The position numbers and the translations under genes are program-made. The notes under the pieces are model-generated. The model had not been told where the DNA came from and did not search any database. It saw only the letters and a program-made list of their open reading frames with translations. From positions 10,963 through 74,962 of the forward strand of contig JAWKTN010000014.1 of the NCBI GenBank assembly GCA_041399065.1: a DNA stretch of 64,000 bases. Direction: 5' to 3'. Position 1 is the stretch's first letter, and each line of letters begins with the position of its first letter. Positions 34,833-43,564 of the stretch are shown one piece after another. Source of the stretch: JAGQPD01 sp020426865 (GTDB lineage: Bacteria; Planctomycetota; Planctomycetia; Pirellulales; Pirellulaceae).

Positions 34833-35270
34833 TCAGGCCCGTTCCGCCAACCCCTTCGTTTGCTGCAACATATGCTGCCAACCGGGAACGACATTCACGC
34901 GATGCTCTTCTTCCACCGGACCAATCACTCGATGACGCAAAGACAGTTCCACGCCACCAGCGACCGGCGTCAAGCGAAATTGAATATGACCAGCCACCGG
35001 ATAGGACATGAACATCGGGCCATGCAATTCCAGCAGCGTCGGCGGCTTGATCACTTGCACAAACCCCCATAGATGCCCCTGCCCGGCCCCCAAGTCACGA
35101 AACCAACGCCCGCCCGGCCACTCCTCCAACACCATCGGCATCGGCCGGTTGTCGGGGGTCGAGTTGTCGGTAGTCAAACGTCTTAACAACGCCCTAAAGG
35201 CATCACCAATCGCCGCCGACATCTCGATCGATTGACAAATATCCAACGAAAACTCGTCTTGCGTGGACAT
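34833..35270 (-). CDS. SRPBCC/AHSA1-domain protein
   Basis: 145 residues from ATG 35270, which has GAGGAG 8 nt upstream; the frame extends further to 35303 without a site. Features of the START-like AHSA1 fold: IEMSAAIGDAFRALLRRL, MVLEEWPGGRWFRDLGAGQGHLWGFVQVIKPPTLLELHGP, and the final amphipathic helix VNVVPGWQHMLQQTKGLAERA. Such proteins bind hydrophobic ligands or act in toxin-type or stress responses; no specific role can be given. It is convergent with the SDR gene and adjacent to the sulfatase gene. Confidence 0.8.
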   Translation of the reverse strand: MSTQDEFSLDICQSIEMSAAIGDAFRALLRRLTTDNSTPDNRPMPMVLEEWPGGRWFRDLGAGQGHLWGFVQVIKPPTLLELHGPMFMSYPVAGHIQFRLTPVAGGVELSLRHRVIGPVEEEHRVNVVPGWQHMLQQTKGLAERA

Positions 35271-35370
35271 CCCGTGCGCTCCTCTTCTGACAACCTGCAA
35301 CATTCGAATTCAAAGGCAACGCCATTAATGTTACCAATTGATCACGTGACAGTCAAGTCACACACTCAAA

Positions 35371-36747
35371 TTATTTGCGGTTCTGCTGGTTCGCACCGCC
35401 GGGTCCCCAGTCTTCGCTTTTCACGGTCGAGCCAGGAAATGCTGGGGCGACGAGTTCGGCGTTCCATTTGTCGAGTGCCGCTGATAACGTCGCTAATAGT
35501 CGCGGGCGCTCGTTGGCCAAGTCATGGGATTCGCCGAGATCGTTGGCCAGGTCGTACAGTTGCTGCGGTTGGTCGGGTAACCGAACAAGCTTCCAGTCGC
35601 CGTCTCGCATGGCCAATGTCTGCTTGTGCTGCATCCGCCAATACAACCGCTGATGGGGGCGAGTCGTTACCGTGCCGGTCAAATAGGGGATTAAATCGAC
35701 ACCGTCGTAAACGCCGTCCCGTGGCATTGCCACACCGGCCGCGGCCAATGACGTTGCCATGACATCCAACGAGCACACAGGTGGGTCATAGGTCGCACCG
35801 GCCGGCAAGCGACCGGGCCAGCTCACAATGTACGGCACACGCACCCCACCCTCATAGACATCGCCTTTAATCCCACGCAATGGCCCATTGTCCGAACCGC
35901 TTGGCTCGTGCCCACCATTGTCGCTAAAGAAAAAGACCAGCGTTCGATTCGTTTGGTCGGTATCGGCCAGTGCTTGAATGGCGGTACCGATGGCGTCATC
36001 CATGAGACTGACCTGTGCGGCATACCGACGCCGCCGCACGTTCGAAATATGAGCGAATTTCGCCAGCCGCTCTTCGGTCGGTTCGTGAGGGACATGCGGC
36101 GCGTTGAACGCCAGATAAAGACACCACGGCTTTTCCGTGTGCGCACGAATAAAGCGTGCCACCTCGTCGCCGAATTCCGTCGTCAGGTGTGCGGGGACTT
36201 CGTCCAGTGGTTGTCCGTTGCGGACCAATGGCAACGTGTATTGTCGCTCGTTTGGTTGCCAATCCATAAATCGATGACCACCACCAATGAAGCCATAGCA
36301 GTGGGCAAATCCACGGTTCCATGGCGAATGCGACGGCGACGATCCCAAGTGCCACTTGCCGATCCAGGCGGTGTCGTATCCTCCATCCTGCATCCACTGC
36401 GGCCACAGTCGCTCAGTGAGTGGCAACCCCTCACGTTCATCCAGCGGATCGTATACCGGGTTGTACTCATGACCAAACCGCTGCTGATAACGACCCGTCA
36501 ATAGACCGGCACGAGTCGGAGAACAGAACGGATGCGACACGTAGCCATTAGTACAACGCACTCCCGATGCCGCCAACCGATCGAGATTCGGCGTAACGAT
36601 CTCCGAACTCCCTTGAAACCCGGCGTCCCCATATCCTTGGTCGTCGCTAACGATTACCAATACGTTGGTCGATGCCGCCAGTGTGGCTGTGACCGTGACC
36701 AGTGTGTTGGCAATCCAAGACAGGAAGGCAATCGTGTTCTGGCGCAT
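35371..36747 (-). CDS. Exported type I sulfatase A
   Basis: 458 residues from ATG 36747 (GGGAG 8 nt upstream; a GTG five codons earlier is less likely). After a short hydrophobic signal, NVLVIVSDDQGYGDAGFQG supplies the metal-binding aspartates (about D35, D36). CSPTRAGLLTGR at about 75-86 is the C-x-P-x-R motif whose cysteine becomes formylglycine. GKWHLG and FFSDNGGHEPSGSDNGPLRGIKGDVYEGGVRVP supply the remaining conserved sites. It is a canonical S1 family arylsulfatase acting outside the membrane on sulfated polysaccharides or sulfate esters. The substrate subfamily cannot be set from sequence alone. It is divergent from sulfatase B. Confidence 0.93.
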   Translation of the reverse strand: MRQNTIAFLSWIANTLVTVTATLAASTNVLVIVSDDQGYGDAGFQGSSEIVTPNLDRLAASGVRCTNGYVSHPFCSPTRAGLLTGRYQQRFGHEYNPVYDPLDEREGLPLTERLWPQWMQDGGYDTAWIGKWHLGSSPSHSPWNRGFAHCYGFIGGGHRFMDWQPNERQYTLPLVRNGQPLDEVPAHLTTEFGDEVARFIRAHTEKPWCLYLAFNAPHVPHEPTEERLAKFAHISNVRRRRYAAQVSLMDDAIGTAIQALADTDQTNRTLVFFFSDNGGHEPSGSDNGPLRGIKGDVYEGGVRVPYIVSWPGRLPAGATYDPPVCSLDVMATSLAAAGVAMPRDGVYDGVDLIPYLTGTVTTRPHQRLYWRMQHKQTLAMRDGDWKLVRLPDQPQQLYDLANDLGESHDLANERPRLLATLSAALDKWNAELVAPAFPGSTVKSEDWGPGGANQQNRK

Positions 36748-37132
36748 CAGAATCGCTCCCACTGCTATTTGAAATCTCCAGTCGATATTCGGCGTTCATT
36801 TCTATCGCCGTTGACGGTCCTGTTGTATCGGATCGTGTCGTCACGCACCAGCAGTGGCATGCGCCACTCCCCGCCCTCAAGCTTTGGCAGGAAGCTCGCA
36901 ATACCTCGAACCTCGAGGTATTGCAAAGTACGAGCGCGCCGCCAGTGTGACTGTCCACGGCCTCCCAATCGTCCGGCCTTTTCGACGAGTCGAGCAACCG
37001 GGCGACTTGCCCTGACCGCCCGCAATGTGCATAATCGTTGGTTTCCGGACATGTGAGCTCACTGGCAATGAGACCTGAAAATCATGGTCCATGACTTGAT
37101 CACTCGTTTAGTGTACCGACAGAAGGCCCAGA
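36748..37132. other. Divergent promoter region between two sulfatases, 385 bp
   Basis: It contains the 27-bp inverted repeat at 36898-36924 and the starts of both sulfatase genes. AAGG 7 nt before 37133 is the ribosome site of sulfatase B. I see no other gene. A shared operator controlling both sulfatases is a reasonable inference. Confidence 0.55.
36898..36924. promoter_or_regulatory. Candidate operator, 27-bp inverted repeat
   Basis: GCAATACCTCGA (36898-36909) and TCGAGGTATTGC (36913-36924) are perfect 12-bp arms with a 3-nt spacer. It is centred 164 bp from the sulfatase A start and 222 bp from the sulfatase B start. No T run follows on either strand, so a regulator site is more likely than a terminator. 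Confidence 0.6.
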
Positions 37133-38983
37133 ATGCGTCAACCACGCCACCAATACGTTCACCGCATGCTCCTGTTTGTGTTGGCCATCCTGATCTCGGG
37201 CCCATGTGTGGGTCGTGCCTTTGCAGCGCGAGTTACCGAGCTGACCATCACCATCGATGGTGGGAGGATCCTGGCCTACTCGATGGGGGATTCCGGCGAG
37301 CTTCCAGATGACCAGGTGTGGGCCAAGCTGGCGACGGTCAAACTTTCGGATTCTCACTGCGAAAATGATTTCAAGCTTGCACCCGACGAAACCAACGGAA
37401 ATCGGATCACCCTACGCGGTGACATTGTACTGACAATTCGCTACGGCGGTTCCGTCAAATTGGACCGACTACAATTGATTCGAGTGACGCCGGGCGGCGA
37501 CCAGTGGGAATTATCGACAGCCGAACTTGCTCGAGTGAACAAGATCCGCGAGCGGACGGCTGCCGATCGAGTTCAACCGAACGTGGTCGTCGTCCTGTGC
37601 GACGACATACGGTGGAATGCCATGAGCTGCGCTGGGCACCCGCATTTGGTGACACCCAACATCGACCAGTTAGCTCACGAAGGCGTCTTCTTTGAAAACA
37701 TGTTCTGCACCACCAGCTTGTGCAGCCCCAGTCGTGCGTCGATCCTCAGCGGCCTTTACGCTCATGTCCACGGCGTCACCGACAATTTCACCGACTACCC
37801 GCCGACGCTGGCGAGCTTCCCCCGTCAGCTGCAGGCGGCGGGCTACGAAACCGCCTATGTCGGCAAATGGCACATGGGCGAAAAAGACGATAGTCCGCGT
37901 CCCGGCTTCGACTACTTTGTCACTCATCGAGGTCAAGGGACCTACTACGATCCCGAATTCAACTTCAACGGCGAACTACGCCGCGTTATGCCCGGCTACT
38001 ACACGCATGTCGTGACCGATATCGCCGTCGATTGGCTCAAACAAGATCGCTCAAAGCCGTTCCTGTTGATGGTTGGCCAAAAAGCGCCTCACAGCTTCTA
38101 CCTGCCGGAAGAAAAATACGCCCACACGTTTGATCACGTCGAAATCAATTACCCACAAACCGCCTTTCACTTGCAGAACAAGCCCGAGTGGATCACCCAA
38201 CGGTTGTATACTTGGCACGGGATTTATGGCCCCCTGTTTGCCTGGCGGAAGGAATTTCCCAACGACAAGTCCGAGGCCGTTACCGATTTCGCTCGAATGA
38301 TCCGTGCCTACTGGGGCACGATCCTGTCGCTCGACGACAGTATCGCTCGGCTCACCGATACGCTTCGCCAAGCGGGTGAACTCGACAATACCGTCTTCAT
38401 CTTCATGGGCGACAATGGCCTGCTCGAAGGAGAACACGGTATGGTCGACAAACGCACAATGCACGAGGCAAGTATCCGCATTCCCATGATCATTCGCTAC
38501 CCTGGACTGACACCCACTCATCGACCGAAACGGATCACCCAGCAAGTACTAACCGTCGACGTCGCCCCAACGATCCTGGACCTCTGCGGTGCGGAACCGC
38601 TCCCCAAATCACACGGCCGATCCGTGCGGCAGCTGGTCACCACCGGCGATCACGATTGGCGCACGGCGTGGTTCTACCATTACAACTATGAAAAGCAGTT
38701 TCCCTACACGCCCAACGTGCGCGGCATTCGCACCGATCGCTGGAAATACATCCACTACCCCCACGGCGATGGCTCGCCAGATCGACACCTGCCTGAACTC
38801 TACGACCTGGCAAGCGACCCCGGCGAACAACAGAATCTCGCCAACGAACCGCAATCGCAAGGACTGATCGCCGACCTCAAACGACAATTGCACGAACTCA
38901 TGCAGGCCACCGATATCGCCGAAGACACTATGCCACTGGACGAAGGCGTCAAATCGGAACTGCCCGACGCGAATATCCGATAA
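37133..38983 (+). CDS. Exported type I sulfatase B with N-terminal extension
   Basis: 616 residues. A signal peptide (HRMLLFVLAILISGPCVGRAFA) is followed by a beta-rich domain of about 110 residues (about 35-145, VTELTITIDGGRILAYSM and VKLDRLQLIRV), unusual for a sulfatase and possibly carbohydrate-binding. The sulfatase fold begins at NVVVVLCDDIRWNAMSCAGHP. The FGly motif is CSPSRASILSG with C197; GKWHMG and FIFMGDNGLLEGEHGMVDKRTMHEASIRIP follow. The IR in CDDIRWNAM replaces the more common DQxxxD arrangement and resembles iduronate-sulfatase-like and planctomycete clades. It is divergent from sulfatase A and probably co-regulated. Confidence 0.92.
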   Translation: MRQPRHQYVHRMLLFVLAILISGPCVGRAFAARVTELTITIDGGRILAYSMGDSGELPDDQVWAKLATVKLSDSHCENDFKLAPDETNGNRITLRGDIVLTIRYGGSVKLDRLQLIRVTPGGDQWELSTAELARVNKIRERTAADRVQPNVVVVLCDDIRWNAMSCAGHPHLVTPNIDQLAHEGVFFENMFCTTSLCSPSRASILSGLYAHVHGVTDNFTDYPPTLASFPRQLQAAGYETAYVGKWHMGEKDDSPRPGFDYFVTHRGQGTYYDPEFNFNGELRRVMPGYYTHVVTDIAVDWLKQDRSKPFLLMVGQKAPHSFYLPEEKYAHTFDHVEINYPQTAFHLQNKPEWITQRLYTWHGIYGPLFAWRKEFPNDKSEAVTDFARMIRAYWGTILSLDDSIARLTDTLRQAGELDNTVFIFMGDNGLLEGEHGMVDKRTMHEASIRIPMIIRYPGLTPTHRPKRITQQVLTVDVAPTILDLCGAEPLPKSHGRSVRQLVTTGDHDWRTAWFYHYNYEKQFPYTPNVRGIRTDRWKYIHYPHGDGSPDRHLPELYDLASDPGEQQNLANEPQSQGLIADLKRQLHELMQATDIAEDTMPLDEGVKSELPDANIR

Positions 38984-38989
38984 CGATTA

Positions 38990-39862
38990 CTACAAATCTG
39001 TCTTTCGCGGTTTGTCCCGCGCCTGTCCGGCCCGCGGAGCGGCACCGGACGACAGCCTGTTTTGACTCACCGTGCGGAATTCAATCTCGTGACCCGAGAT
39101 ATTGACCCATTGAAAATAACGCAACGGTGTGTGATTCAATACCCGCAAAAGCTGGCCCTGGAGACCCGCACGATTAGCTCGAAGTGCCGAGAAGCAGACA
39201 GCCACGTCGTCAGATAGTGTAAAAAACGATCGCTCTCCCAGGCACCGACCGTGGTCATAGACCGGAACATTCCGCATTACGACTTCGGGCCCCCCCAATA
39301 AGTGCATCAGCGCATTGCGGTACAAGGGCACACCAAGGAAAGAACCCCAGTCGTCAATCAGTTCGAGAACCGACTCTCGCAACAGGCGGCTTCGTCCACC
39401 CAATTCCGTCCACTCCTGCTGCGACACGTTCACCCGCCGACGTTCCGCCAATGTCAGGTTGGTCGTGAGAAACCGTTTCTCGACTTGGTCCCCACCCATA
39501 TTCAACAATAGCCCGTGGTTGACTTCAGATAACATCAGGTATTGCAGCGCCTGAGCCTCGTTCCGGGCACAAAGTGATTCAGCTGCTTTTAACTCGACGA
39601 TCAGTCCATGGGCCGCCAATATATCCACCAAAAAGTAGGCTTCAAAGTCGGCGTGCGACAAACTGATTCGCACCTCCTTCAATGTCGGCGTCAGCCCTAC
39701 TTCTTCGCACCGCTGCCGCAATGCCTCTTGATAGATCGCTTCAGAATAATACCTCCCCAATTGGTTTTGAACGTCGAATGCGATGCCGATGAACTTCTCC
39801 GCCTGAACGTGAAAGTCGGCACGCGTCAGATTCCTGAATTCCGAATGCAGAATAATCGCCAT
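38990..39862 (-). CDS. GxxExxY-family PD-(D/E)XK-like protein with extra C-terminal domain
   Basis: 290 residues from ATG 39862 (AGGGGGAC just upstream; an earlier in-frame start at 39913 is possible). Residues about 20-130 match the GxxExxY family (PF13366): FIGIAFDVQNQLGRYYSEAIYQEAL, then VRISLSHADFEAYFLVDILAAHGLIVELKAAESL, whose D...E-x-K resembles a PD-(D/E)XK nuclease core. The name-giving glycine is replaced by tyrosine (YYSEAIY). About 150 further residues form a domain not found in the usual 120-130-aa family members (WTELGGRSRLLRESVLELIDDWGSFLGV). The role of the family is unknown. It borders the large repeat array. Confidence 0.75.
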   Translation of the reverse strand: MAIILHSEFRNLTRADFHVQAEKFIGIAFDVQNQLGRYYSEAIYQEALRQRCEEVGLTPTLKEVRISLSHADFEAYFLVDILAAHGLIVELKAAESLCARNEAQALQYLMLSEVNHGLLLNMGGDQVEKRFLTTNLTLAERRRVNVSQQEWTELGGRSRLLRESVLELIDDWGSFLGVPLYRNALMHLLGGPEVVMRNVPVYDHGRCLGERSFFTLSDDVAVCFSALRANRAGLQGQLLRVLNHTPLRYFQWVNISGHEIEFRTVSQNRLSSGAAPRAGQARDKPRKTDL

Positions 39863-40017
39863 ATGTCCCCCTAATACGCCCATATAATATACACTTGCGT
39901 TCACTGAACCCATTAGCCATATGCGACAAAACGCCGCAAGCCCATATAGGTATCACATGATCATATATATTAACACACATACACGCCCCCACTATCCCCC
40001 CCTCCCTAATCCACCCT

Positions 40018-42056
40018 CGTCTCTTCATCATCCTGCCCCCGATCATCCTGCCTTTCCCCCGCCGCCTGTGGGAAGGCAGGACGATCGGGGGCAGGATGAT
40101 ATTTTTCTTTCGCGATGCCGGCTCGCAGGTGGATCACAGCGTGACGCCCCCGTGAAACAAGTGCGCGACCTTTAATCGACGCAGGATGATATTTTTCTTT
40201 CGCGATGCCGGCTCGCTGGTGGATCACAGCGTGACGCCCCGTGAAACAACGCTCCTCATCTCTTCATCATCCTGCCCCCATCGTCCGACCGCCTGTGGGA
40301 AGGCAGGACGATCGGGGGGAGGATATTTTTCTTTCGCGATGCCGGCTCGCTGGTGGATCACAGCGTGACGCCCCCGTGCAACAAGTGCCATACACGACCT
40401 TTAATTCCCCCGCCGCCTGTGGGAAGGCAGGACGATCGAAGCAGAATGATATTTTTCTTTCGCGATGCCGGCTCGCTGGTGGATGCCGGCTCGACCTTTA
40501 ATCGACGAACCCGACCTTTAATCGACGAACCCACCAACAAACTCCTCATCTCTTCATCATCCTGCCCCCCATCGTTGCCTTTCCCCCGCCGCCTGTGGGA
40601 AGGCAGGACGATCAGCAGGATGATATTTTTCTTTCGCGATGCCGGCTCGCTGGTGGATCACAGCGTGACGCCCCCGTGCAACAAGTGCCACGACCTTTAA
40701 TCGACGAACCCACCAACACGCAAACTCCTCATCTCTTCATCATCCTGCCCCCATCGTCCTCCTTTCCCCCGCCGCCCCCCATCGTCCTGCTCTTTCCCCC
40801 GCCGCCTGTGGGAAGGCAGGACGATCACAGCGTGACGCCCAGGTGCCGGCTCGCTGGTGGATCACAGCGTGAAACAAGTGCGCCACGACCTTTAATCGAC
40901 GAACCCACCAACACGCAAACTCCTCATCTCTTCATCATCCTGCCCCCATCGTCCTGCCTTTCCCCGCCGCCTGTGGGAAGGCAGGACGATCGGGGGCAGG
41001 ATGATATTTCTCTTTCGCGATGCCGGCTCGCTGGTGGATCACAGCGTGACGCCCCCGTGCAACAAGTGCGCCACGACCTTTAATCGACGAACCCACCAAC
41101 ACAAACTCCTCATCTCTTCATCATCCTGCCCCCGACTTTCCCCCGCCGCCTCATCTCTTCATCATCCTGCCCCCCTCCGTGCCTTTCCCCCGCCGCCTGT
41201 GGGAAGGCAGGACGATCGGGGGCAGGATGATATTTTTCTTTCGCGATGCCGCCTTTCCCCCGCTGGGAAGGCAGGACGATGGTGGATCGCGATGCCGGCT
41301 CGCGTGACGCCCCCGTGAAACAAGTGCGCCACGACCTTTAATCGACGAACCTACGAACACGCAAACTCCTCATCTTTTCATCATCCTGCCCCCATCGTCC
41401 TGCCTTTCCCCCGCCGCCTGTGGGAAGGCAGGACGATCGGGGGCAGGATGATATTTTCTCTTTCGCGATGCCGGCTCGCTGGTGGATCACAGCGTGACGC
41501 CCCCGTGCAACAAGTGCGCCACGACCTTTAATCGACGAACCCACCAACACGCAAACTCCTCATCTCTTCATCATCCTGCCCCCCATCGTCCTGCCTTTCC
41601 CCCGCCGCCTGTGGGAAGGCAGGACGATCGGGGGCAGGATGATATTTTTTCTTTCGCGATGCCGGCTCGCTGGTGGATCACAGCGTGACGCCCCCGTGAA
41701 ACAAGTGCGCCACGACCTTTAATCGACGAACCTACGAACACGCAAACTCCTCATCTCTTCATCATCCTGCCCCCATCGTCCTGCCTTTCCCCCGCCGCCT
41801 GTGGGAAGGCAGGACGATCGGGGGCAGGATGATATTTTTTCTTTCGCGATGCCGGCTCGCTGGTGAATCACAGCGTGACGCCCCCGTGAAACAAGTGCGC
41901 CACGACCTTTAATCGACGAACCCACCAACACGCAAACTCCTCATCTCTTCATCATCCTGCCCCCCATCGTCCTGCCTTTCCCCCGCCGCCTGTGGGAAGG
42001 CAGGACGATCGGGGGCAGGATGATATTTTTTCTTTCGCGATGCCGGCTCGCTGGTG
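40018..42056. repeat. Tandem array of 190-191-bp hairpin repeats (about 11-12 units)
   Basis: The whole stretch is made of one repeating unit. A regular unit (for example 41559-41749) reads: CTCATCTCTTC; a left hairpin arm ATCATCCTGCCCCCATCGTC plus CTGCCTTTCCC; a loop CCGCCGCCTGT; a right arm GGGAAGGCAGGACGATCGGG plus GGCAGGATGAT; a T-rich ATTTTTTCTTT; TCGCGATGCCGGCTCGCTGG; TGGATCACAGCGTGACGCCC; CCGTG(A/C)AACAAGTGCGCC; and ACGACCTTTAATCGACGAAC, CCACCAACACGCAAA. Unit starts at 41369, 41559, 41750 and 41940 give periods of 190, 191 and 190. To the left the units are truncated, rearranged and more divergent. It ends abruptly about 107 bp before the MFS start. Confidence 0.95.
41570..41644. repeat. 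Representative long hairpin of the array
   Basis: The arms ATCATCCTGCCCCCCATCGT... and ...ACGATCGGGGGCAGGATGAT run for about 30 bp each, pairing almost perfectly apart from single-base differences next to the C/G runs and one extra T in the left arm, around an 11-nt loop. On the plus strand it is followed by ATATTTTTTCTTT, so each copy has the form of a Rho-independent terminator. Confidence 0.85.
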
Positions 42057-42116
42057 ATCGACGAGTGAACCTTTATACGAAAAACATGTCCCCTTCGGGG
42101 TGTTGGCGGCGGCCGG

Positions 42117-42122
42117 TATAAT
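42117..42122 (+). promoter_or_regulatory. Candidate -10 box for the MFS gene
   Basis: A perfect TATAAT (in GGCCGGTATAATCCGCG) lies 41 bp before ATG 42164, just past the repeat array. No good TTGACA-like -35 element is seen at 16-18 bp, so this call is tentative. Confidence 0.35.
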
Positions 42123-42163
42123 CCGCGACTTGGATCTCCAATCGTTCCTGTTTGAGCTCAACC

Positions 42164-43525
42164 ATGAATTCGTCGTCTCCTGCCCGCCCGACGCTATCAT
42201 CGAGTGAATGGCGGTTGGTGCTGCTGCTAGCGGCGATCAATTTCACGCATATACTTGACTTCGTCATCGTGATGCCGCTGGGGGACCAACTGCGGGAAGA
42301 GCTGCTCATCAGTCCTCAGCAATTTGGATTTGTTGTGTCGGCCTATGGGATCGCGGCGATGATCGCTGGTGTTCTGGCATCAACGATCGTCGATCATTTT
42401 GATCGTAAGCGAACGATGCTCTTGTCGTTCGCCGGTTTCATTGCGTCGACGCTCTATTGTGGTTTGTCTCCCACGTATAGTCATCTCGTGTTGGCCAGGG
42501 CCTTGGCGGGCTGTTGTGGCGGAGTCGTGGCGTCGACCGTGATGGCGTTTATCGTTGACTTGATTCCCGAACAGCGACGGGGACGAGCGATTGGCGTGGT
42601 TACTTCGTCATTTGCGTTCGCATCCACGATCGGGCTGCCGTTCGGCCTTTACCTCGCCAATCGAGTCGGCCAATTCGGCTCTCCGTTTATTGCCATCACC
42701 GTGCTGGGGATCTTCGTATGGGTGATCAGCGCGTGGCGACTGCCGCGACTGCGCCCGCGGATTTCGGCGAGTCATGCTAACGCATGGAGTCGGTTGCTGT
42801 ACGTCGCGACGCGGCCGAATCATCTTCGGTCGTTCGCGTTCATGTTGGCGTTGGTGCTCAGTACCTTTGCGATTGTCCCGTACATCGCGGCATATTTGGA
42901 AGCGAACTGTGGGATCGCGCGAGCGTATTTGCCGGTCATTTACGGAGTTGCCGGTGTGTTTACGCTGGTCAGTCTGAACGTGATTGGCTGGTTGACCGAC
43001 CGATTTGGCGCTCGTCCGGTTTTTACTTGTTGTATCGTTGGGGCCGCCAGCATGTCGCTGGTAATCACCAATTTGCCCCCGACCACGCTTGGCATCGCAG
43101 TCGTGGTAACGACATTATTCATGACCGTCGCATCCGGCCGCGTGGTTCCAGCGCAGGCGATGATGTTGCGGTCTGCGGATCCGGAGCATCGCGGCGCGTT
43201 TACCAGTCTTAACAGTGCCGTATCGCATCTTGCAACGGGGACGGGCCCCATTTTGTCAGGCGCGATCATTGGCGAAGAATACCCGCAGGGTCCTCTGACA
43301 CATTACTGGATCGCTGGGGCGATAGCCGCCGGATTCGGCATGTTGGCCTTGATCCTGTCCTATTTCTTACGTCCTGCGCCGTCGGTGGTCGTCGATGCGA
43401 ATTGCGAACGACCGACGACAAACGCGGAATGCGGCACTCGATCGCAGGGCAATTCCGATCAGCCAACGCCGTGCTCGCTTGCAGCGGTTCCGGCGGATCA
43501 CGACGCGGACAATCCCGCTGCGTAA
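42164..43525 (+). CDS. MFS transporter
   Basis: 453 residues from ATG 42164 (GAG 7 nt upstream; a TTG four codons earlier is possible). Twelve hydrophobic helices. The N-half has NFTHILDFVIVMPLGDQL in helix 1, the motif A-like segment STIVDHFDRKRTMLLSF after helix 2, and LARALAGCCGGVVASTVMAFIVDL in helix 4 (motif B region). GWLTDRFGARP repeats motif A in the second half. It resembles the drug:H+ antiporter DHA1 or sugar-efflux group; the substrate is unknown. The last 60 residues are a hydrophilic tail rich in Asn, Thr and Pro. It is convergent with the BshC-like gene, 39 nt apart. Confidence 0.88.
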   Translation: MNSSSPARPTLSSSEWRLVLLLAAINFTHILDFVIVMPLGDQLREELLISPQQFGFVVSAYGIAAMIAGVLASTIVDHFDRKRTMLLSFAGFIASTLYCGLSPTYSHLVLARALAGCCGGVVASTVMAFIVDLIPEQRRGRAIGVVTSSFAFASTIGLPFGLYLANRVGQFGSPFIAITVLGIFVWVISAWRLPRLRPRISASHANAWSRLLYVATRPNHLRSFAFMLALVLSTFAIVPYIAAYLEANCGIARAYLPVIYGVAGVFTLVSLNVIGWLTDRFGARPVFTCCIVGAASMSLVITNLPPTTLGIAVVVTTLFMTVASGRVVPAQAMMLRSADPEHRGAFTSLNSAVSHLATGTGPILSGAIIGEEYPQGPLTHYWIAGAIAAGFGMLALILSYFLRPAPSVVVDANCERPTTNAECGTRSQGNSDQPTPCSLAAVPADHDADNPAA

Positions 43526-43564
43526 TCATCGCGAATTGGCGGACTACCCGACGACAGCCACCAT

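Noticed and set aside
41338..41931. Short open frames of about 70 codons in each array unit (both strands)
   Set aside because: They follow the repeat period, exist on both strands, and lack ribosome sites; they are by-products of the repeat.
40018..42056. CRISPR array
   Set aside because: Units are about 190 bp, tandem and continuous, with no unique spacers of constant size and no cas genes.
42090..42101. TTCG-loop hairpin (CCCCTTCGGGG) before the MFS gene
   Set aside because: The stem is only three to four base pairs and lies upstream of the -10 candidate, so it is probably chance.
38990..42163. Mobile element carrying the repeat array
   Set aside because: No transposase, integrase, terminal inverted repeats or target-site duplication were seen at the borders.
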